Assembly: GCA_031292735.1 (NCBI GenBank)
Contig: JARLGP010000228.1
Coordinates: 1 to 11,863 of the forward strand
DNA length: 11,863 nucleotides
Direction: 5' to 3'
DNA from: Holophaga sp.
GTDB taxonomy: Bacteria; Acidobacteriota; Holophagae; Holophagales; Holophagaceae
The position numbers and the translations under genes are program-made. Numbering within the stretch: position 1 is the first letter of the stretch; each line of letters starts with the position of its first letter. Positions 8,436 through 11,863 of the stretch are shown piece by piece. The notes beneath the pieces were generated by a model. It had not been told where the DNA came from, made no database searches, and was given only the letters and a program-made list of their open reading frames with translations.

Positions 8436-9107
8436 GTGAAAATCTCCAGCATCCTGATCATTGCCCTTGCCGCAGGCTCCCTCGCGGCGCAGGACGCGGC
8501 CAAACTGGATGGGCGGATCCAGGTGTTCGCGGAACTGTACCGTCCCGCCCAGATCGTGGTGGCCCAGTCTCCCGGCGATATCAAGGACCAGCCGTCGCGG
8601 CAGACGGGGGTGGGGTTCCGGCTCCTGGGCGAGCTCCCTTCCCATGCGGGCTTCTACTACGAGCTGGGCGGCATGTTCGACGGGTCCTCCAATTTCAAGA
8701 TCAACAACGCCGGCGTCATCGACCTGACCGATGTGAAGGTCACCGACAGTTACTGGTGCCTGGGCGCCGCCTACATGGGCGCGGTCGGCGAACACCTGAC
8801 CCTGGGCGCGCACCTGGAGGCCAGGGGCGAGTACCTGCGGATCCAGGGCCAGGCCATCGTGAACAGCAGCGCGGTCCAGGTGGACAGTAGCACCACCTAC
8901 CTGCGCCCCTGGGTTCGCGGCAGCGCCGACTACACCTTCACCGGCATCGGCAAGGAGAACCATCCCTATATCGGGATCGAGGCCGCCTTCGCCATCACCA
9001 AGACCTCCCAGACCCAGCCGCCGACCTTCGGCAGCGTGGACAACCGCACCCTCGACTCCCTGGCCCCCAGGGCCTCCGCCGCCCTCTACGCCGGGATCCG
9101 CTTCTAG
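8436..9107 (+). CDS. Small outer-membrane beta-barrel protein, function unknown
   Basis: This 223-residue protein is translated from a GTG start. A signal peptide (a Lys at residue 2, a hydrophobic ILIIALAAGSLAA core) is predicted to be cut near residue 18, before QDAAK. The mature part alternates polar and hydrophobic residues in strands such as FYYELGGMF, LTLGAHLEARGEYLRI and PYIGIEAAFAIT. It ends in YAGIRF, with the terminal phenylalanine and alternating pattern recognised by the Bam machinery. The size suits a barrel of about eight to ten strands. I cannot name the family or a ligand. The gene follows the PKD lipoprotein by 82 bases with no terminator, so the two are likely co-transcribed and may act together at the cell surface. 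Its stop codon overlaps the stop of the convergent rocD gene. Confidence 0.85.
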   Translation: MKISSILIIALAAGSLAAQDAAKLDGRIQVFAELYRPAQIVVAQSPGDIKDQPSRQTGVGFRLLGELPSHAGFYYELGGMFDGSSNFKINNAGVIDLTDVKVTDSYWCLGAAYMGAVGEHLTLGAHLEARGEYLRIQGQAIVNSSAVQVDSSTTYLRPWVRGSADYTFTGIGKENHPYIGIEAAFAITKTSQTQPPTFGSVDNRTLDSLAPRASAALYAGIRF

Positions 9108-10318
9108 CCTTCCAGCACCACCTTCAACTTGGCCAGGGCCCAGTCCAGCTGCTCCCGGGTGACGATCAGGGGCGGCGACAGGCGGATGGTGTGGCCGTGG
9201 CTTTCCTGGCACAGCAGGCCCTCCTGCAGCAGGGCTTCGCAGATGGAGCGGGCGCTGCCGGCCTCCGGGCGCAGCTGGATGCCGGCCCACAGGCCGAGGC
9301 CGCGGATCTCCTGCACCAGGCCGCTGTCCATGGCGCGCAGCTGCTCCAGCAGGTAGGCGCCCAGCTCTGCCGAACGGTCCACCAGCTTCTCGTCCACCAG
9401 GACGTCCAGGGCGGCGGAGGCCACGGCGCAGGCCAGGGGGTTGCCGCCGAAGGTGGAGCCGTGGGTGCCCGGGGTGAACCCGTCCATCAGTTCCCGGGAT
9501 CCCAGCAGCGCGCTCACCGGGTAGAACCCGCCCGACAGGGCCTTGCCCAGGGTGACGCCATCCGGGCGGATCCCTTCGTGCTCGAAGGCGAACAGCTTCC
9601 CGGTGCGGCCCAGGCCGGACTGGATCTCGTCGGCCACCAGCATGATCCGCCGGCTGTCGCACAGCTCCCGGAGCCCGCGCAGGAAGCCCTTGGGCGGCAG
9701 GATGACGCCCGCCTCGCCCTGCACCGGCTCCACAAGGATCCCGCAGGTGTTGGGCCCGGCCGCCGCCCTGGCCGCGGCCAGGTCGCCGTAGGGCACGATC
9801 CGGAAGCCCGGGGTGAACGGGCCGAAGTCCCCGGTGGTTTCGGGACGGTCGCTGAAGCTGATGAGGGTGGTGGTGCGGCCGTGGAAGTTGCCGCTGAAGG
9901 CGATGATCTCGGCCTGGCCGGAGGCGATGCCCTTGGTGCGGTAGCCCCATTTGCGCATGGCCTTGATGGCGGTCTCCACCGCTTCGGCGCCGCTGTTCAT
10001 GAGCAGCGCCTGCTCGAACCCGGAGAGGGTGCACAGCTTCTCCAGCAGTGGGGGCAGCCGGTCGTTGCGGAAGGCCCGGGAGCTTAGGCAAAGCCGAAGG
10101 CATTGCTCCACCATGGCGGCGGCGATGCGGGTGTGGTTGTGCCCCTGGGAAACCGCGCCGTAGCCGGCCAGGAAATCCAGGTACCGGGCGCCCTGGACGT
10201 CCCACAGGTAGGCGCCGTCCGCCCGGGCGCAGATCATATCGAAGGGACGATAATTGCTGGCCCCGTACCGGGCTTCCTGGTCAATGAGACGGCTGGGCAG
10301 GCTTGGGTCGACGGTCAT
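9104..10318 (-). CDS. rocD: Ornithine--oxo-acid aminotransferase (PLP-dependent, class III)
   Basis: The enzyme moves the delta-amino group of ornithine to 2-oxoglutarate, giving glutamate and glutamate-5-semialdehyde, the entry to proline or glutamate in arginine catabolism. The 404-residue product has the expected features: ARYGASNYRP near residue 16, YLDFLAGYGAVSQGH near 46, MNSGAEAVETAIKA near 107, and GNFHGRTTT near 143. PFTPGFRIVPYGD and EPVQGEAGV (197-205) follow. The PLP-contacting aspartate is D230 in ADEIQSGLGRTG and the Schiff-base lysine is K259 in LGKALSGG. These match ornithine aminotransferase better than acetylornithine or 4-aminobutyrate aminotransferases, notably GHNH and CQESHGHTIRLSPPL. 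An in-frame ATG five codons earlier (10333) lacks a ribosome site, while the ATG at 10318 has GGGAG eight bases upstream, so I chose 10318. The WYL gene lies upstream on the same strand. Confidence 0.93.
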   Translation of the reverse strand: MTVDPSLPSRLIDQEARYGASNYRPFDMICARADGAYLWDVQGARYLDFLAGYGAVSQGHNHTRIAAAMVEQCLRLCLSSRAFRNDRLPPLLEKLCTLSGFEQALLMNSGAEAVETAIKAMRKWGYRTKGIASGQAEIIAFSGNFHGRTTTLISFSDRPETTGDFGPFTPGFRIVPYGDLAAARAAAGPNTCGILVEPVQGEAGVILPPKGFLRGLRELCDSRRIMLVADEIQSGLGRTGKLFAFEHEGIRPDGVTLGKALSGGFYPVSALLGSRELMDGFTPGTHGSTFGGNPLACAVASAALDVLVDEKLVDRSAELGAYLLEQLRAMDSGLVQEIRGLGLWAGIQLRPEAGSARSICEALLQEGLLCQESHGHTIRLSPPLIVTREQLDWALAKLKVVLEG

Positions 10319-10326
10319 GAGGTGTT

Positions 10327-10331
10327 CTCCC
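10327..10331 (-). promoter_or_regulatory. Ribosome binding site choosing the rocD start
   Basis: GGGAG on the minus strand sits eight bases before the ATG at 10318. It overlaps the alternative upstream ATG (10331-10333), which itself has no purine-rich site. This favours the shorter rocD product. Confidence 0.65.
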
Positions 10332-10385
10332 ATGGCCTAGCTGTGCGACGACGGCAACCGATGTTCCAGTCGTTATGAAATATGT

Positions 10386-10413
10386 ATTATGCATAGCAAA
10401 AATGAATTGACTA
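10386..10413 (-). promoter_or_regulatory. Putative promoter for rocD
   Basis: On the minus strand TAGTCA (10413-10408) and CATAAT (10391-10386) are separated by 16 bases, matching the -35 consensus at four of six positions and the -10 at five of six. The surrounding 40 bases are strikingly AT-rich for this window. The box is about 70 bases before the rocD start, leaving a leader of about 60 bases. Confidence 0.5.
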
Positions 10414-10416
10414 TGC
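10391..10416. repeat. Inverted repeat GCATAG...CTATGC in the rocD promoter region
   Basis: The six-base arms at 10391-10396 and 10411-10416 are perfect inverted copies with a 14-base AT-rich spacer. They coincide with the predicted -35 and -10 boxes of rocD, so the repeat could be an operator. As an RNA hairpin after the WYL gene stop it would be weak, and no T-run follows. Chance occurrence is possible with arms this short. Confidence 0.35.
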
Positions 10417-10432
10417 GGCGGTCGACGGTCGA

Positions 10433-11593
10433 TCAGAGCCGGTCGATGCGGATCTCGAACTTGCCGGCCTTGGACGGCTTGGGGGCCTCGTGGGATTCCC
10501 GCGGTTCCCGGGCTTCCCGCACGCGCCTGGGCTGGTCCGGGACCTTGCGCTCCGCGGCCTGCTCGGGCCTGGGCTCGAAGCGGTGCTCGGAACGGTGCGG
10601 CTCCTTGTGCTCGGAGCGATGCTCCTGGCGCGGCTGCTTGGGGGCCTGGGAGGGTGCTGACGGGGCGGGACCGGGCTTGCCGCCCCAGGCCAGCCCCACC
10701 TGCTTGATGCGGTCCAGCAGGCGCTGGGGCTCCAGGATCTGGATGCCGTCGCCGAACTGCATGACCCAGCGGGTGATGGCCCGGAGGTCGGTGGCGGTGA
10801 AGGAGACCTGGGCCTTGCCTTCCTCCAGGTCCTCGATGGCGAACTCCGGGAACGGCGCGGGAGCCTGGCGCACCGCGAAGATCCACTGCTTCAGCAGCAC
10901 CGCCTTCACCCGGATGGCCTCGCCGCCGAGCCAGCCGCCGATGAGGTTGGCCGGGGTGCCTTCCTTGTAGGGGCCCTGGGCGGCGCGCCCCAGGCCTTCC
11001 ACGGGGTTGACCTGGGCGATCAGGGACAGCAGGTGATGCCGTTCGGCGTTGTAGCGCCGGTCCCAGCCCCAGACGTACCAGCCCTTGGCGAAGGTGTCGA
11101 AGATCAGCTGGCGCGGCTCGAAGGTCCGCGGCGGATTGTTCTCGGCGTCGACGAACAACAGTTCCACCGCCCGGCCTTCCTGGATGGCCAGCAGGACCGC
11201 CCGGGCCTGGTCGGTGACCAGGAGGGACGGATCCATGGCCGGCGCGCTGGGGGCCGGTTCGGCGGGGGCCGCGGAAACGGCGACGGGATCAGGAACGGGC
11301 TCGGGGACGACCACGGGGGTCTCCTCGGCGGGGGCCGGTACCGCCGCCGCGGCGGCCTTGGTCTTCCTGGGCTTGCGCACCTTCTCCTGGTCCCCGGCGG
11401 GGACGCGGGCGGCGGCGCGCTTCTTGGCGGCAGGGGCCTTGGCGGGCGCGGCCGGTTCCGGGCTGGGCGCGGAAAGGGCGGCAGGGACTTCCTTGGCCGC
11501 CTTCTTCACCCGGGACCGAACCGGGGCTTTGGGTTCTTCCAGCAGTTCGGGCTTCGGGTCGGATTTGGGCAATGAGGTTTTGCGAGGGGCCAT
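10433..11593 (-). CDS. WYL-domain protein with disordered Ala/Pro/Lys-rich N-terminus and His/Arg/Glu-rich tail
   Basis: This is a 386-residue cytosolic protein. Residues 1-120 are low-complexity Ala/Pro with Lys/Arg clusters, resembling histone-like or nucleic-acid-binding tails. Residues about 126-205 form a WYL-like domain (AIQEGRAVELLF, FEPRQLIFDTFAKGWYV with W172-Y173-V174, then WDRRYNAERHHLLSLI). Residues 222-298 resemble the WCX C-terminal extension (RVKAVLLKQW and VSFTATDLRAITRWVMQFG, ending ILEPQRLLDRI). Residues 300-386 are a charged tail with repeated EHRSEH and PRE-type units. WYL domains sense ligands or nucleic acid in many bacterial regulators and usually follow a helix-turn-helix. 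None is visible here, so DNA or RNA contact would have to come from the basic tails or a partner. The start has GGAG nine bases upstream (11603-11606). The gene lies 114 bases upstream of rocD on the same strand. Confidence 0.85.
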   Translation of the reverse strand: MAPRKTSLPKSDPKPELLEEPKAPVRSRVKKAAKEVPAALSAPSPEPAAPAKAPAAKKRAAARVPAGDQEKVRKPRKTKAAAAAVPAPAEETPVVVPEPVPDPVAVSAAPAEPAPSAPAMDPSLLVTDQARAVLLAIQEGRAVELLFVDAENNPPRTFEPRQLIFDTFAKGWYVWGWDRRYNAERHHLLSLIAQVNPVEGLGRAAQGPYKEGTPANLIGGWLGGEAIRVKAVLLKQWIFAVRQAPAPFPEFAIEDLEEGKAQVSFTATDLRAITRWVMQFGDGIQILEPQRLLDRIKQVGLAWGGKPGPAPSAPSQAPKQPRQEHRSEHKEPHRSEHRFEPRPEQAAERKVPDQPRRVREAREPRESHEAPKPSKAGKFEIRIDRL

Positions 11594-11765
11594 CGCGTGG
11601 TTCTCCAGGTCTCATCATGGCCCTAAGCGTTGGCAACGTCCACCGCTGGAGCGGACCAGGGCAATCTAAGCTGTCGGGGCGAAGCGGCCCCGCCGTTCCG
11701 GCGGCGGTCCGATCGCAGTGGCAGCTAGTGTAGGCCGATCGGAATAGCGGAATCATTTCGACCCA

Positions 11766-11802
11766 CCCCACCAATTCCAGGTGGGGCGTCTCGAGCAGAC
11801 GC
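11766..11802. repeat. Two back-to-back perfect stem-loops
   Basis: CCCCACC (11766-11772) pairs with GGTGGGG (11780-11786) around a seven-base loop. Sharing its last G, GCGTCT (11786-11791) pairs with AGACGC (11797-11802) around a five-base loop. These are the strongest stems in the window's right-hand non-coding region. No T-run follows on either strand, so they are not classic terminators. Confidence 0.5.
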
Positions 11803-11836
11803 GAGGCCTCGTTTCCTTCGGGTAAAGAACTCGTAC

Positions 11837-11859
11837 GCCGAGCACGCCAAGGCGCCGAG
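11837..11859. repeat. Short GCCRAG repeat units at the right edge
   Basis: GCCGAG (11837-11842), GCCAAG (11846-11851) and GCCGAG (11854-11859) recur at spacings of nine and eight bases. Similar short G/C-rich repeat tracts occur in intergenic repeats of several phyla. The window ends here, so the full extent is unknown. Confidence 0.3.
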
Positions 11860-11863
11860 TTAC

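Larger units (their letters stand above)
11594..11863. other. Non-coding region upstream of the WYL gene, dense in hairpins
   Basis: These 270 bases hold no convincing gene. I count a chain of inverted repeats: CGTT/AACG (11628-11638), CCGC/GCGG (11643-11654), CGGGGC/GCCCCG (11675-11692), CCGCCG/CGGCGG (11690-11704) and CCGATCG/CGATCGG (11709-11742). Further ones are CCCCACC/GGTGGGG (11766-11786), GCGTCT/AGACGC (11786-11802), the palindrome CGAGGCCTCG (11802-11811) and AACTCG/CGAGTT (11828-11861). The promoter and leader of the minus-strand WYL gene must lie here unless it is transcribed from further right. The region could be a structured leader RNA, an unrecognised small RNA, a cluster of interspersed palindromic repeats, or the end of a gene beyond the window. 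Confidence 0.5.

Noticed and set aside
8277..10205. Minus-strand frame of 642 codons across the barrel gene and rocD
   Set aside because: It crosses two well-supported genes in the wrong frame, and its composition is Arg/Pro/Gly-rich, typical of a shifted frame.
11289..11774. Minus-strand frame of 161 codons entering the hairpin region
   Set aside because: Most of it overlaps the WYL gene in a shifted frame, and the upstream part covers the hairpin-rich DNA with no ribosome site.
11760..11863. tRNA, tmRNA or rRNA at the right edge
   Set aside because: The stems do not assemble into a cloverleaf and I see no T-loop, CCA end or rRNA signature. An unknown structured RNA remains possible.

Overview
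This is a GC-rich window with AT-rich patches only between genes. It encodes seven protein genes, one cut by the left edge. It has no tRNA or rRNA gene, CRISPR array, transposase or phage gene that I can recognise. The envelope proteins (a lipoprotein and a small outer-membrane barrel) point to a Gram-negative bacterium. MqnD means menaquinone is made by the futalosine route. These traits, with SUF iron-sulfur assembly and many TPR proteins in a GC-rich genome, fit Acidobacteriota of the Holophaga/Geothrix kind. That placement is inference and rests on no database search.

Layout, left to right. (1) 1-2890, minus strand: the N-terminal 320 codons of sufB, preceded by a zinc-ribbon/coiled-coil/TPR protein of 617 residues; a promoter-like sequence lies in the 76-base gap. 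(2) 2891-3005: a divergent intergenic region. (3) 3006-4321, plus strand: a small TPR protein coupled by a TGATG overlap to mqnD. (4) 4322-4495: a possible weak terminator and an AT-rich leader. (5) 4496-9107, plus strand: a 1285-residue PKD-domain lipoprotein followed 82 bases later by a small beta-barrel protein with a GTG start; together they look like a cell-envelope unit. (6) 9104-11593, minus strand: ornithine aminotransferase (rocD), and upstream of it a WYL-domain protein whose usual DNA-binding domain is replaced by long low-complexity tails. (7) 11594-11863: a non-coding stretch dense in inverted repeats.

Most of the window is housekeeping metabolism: Fe-S assembly, menaquinone synthesis and ornithine catabolism. 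The least explained parts are the WYL protein with disordered flanks, the hairpin-rich region upstream of it, and the PKD lipoprotein/barrel pair, most of whose sequence I cannot assign. I do not see a recognisable defence or mobile system.
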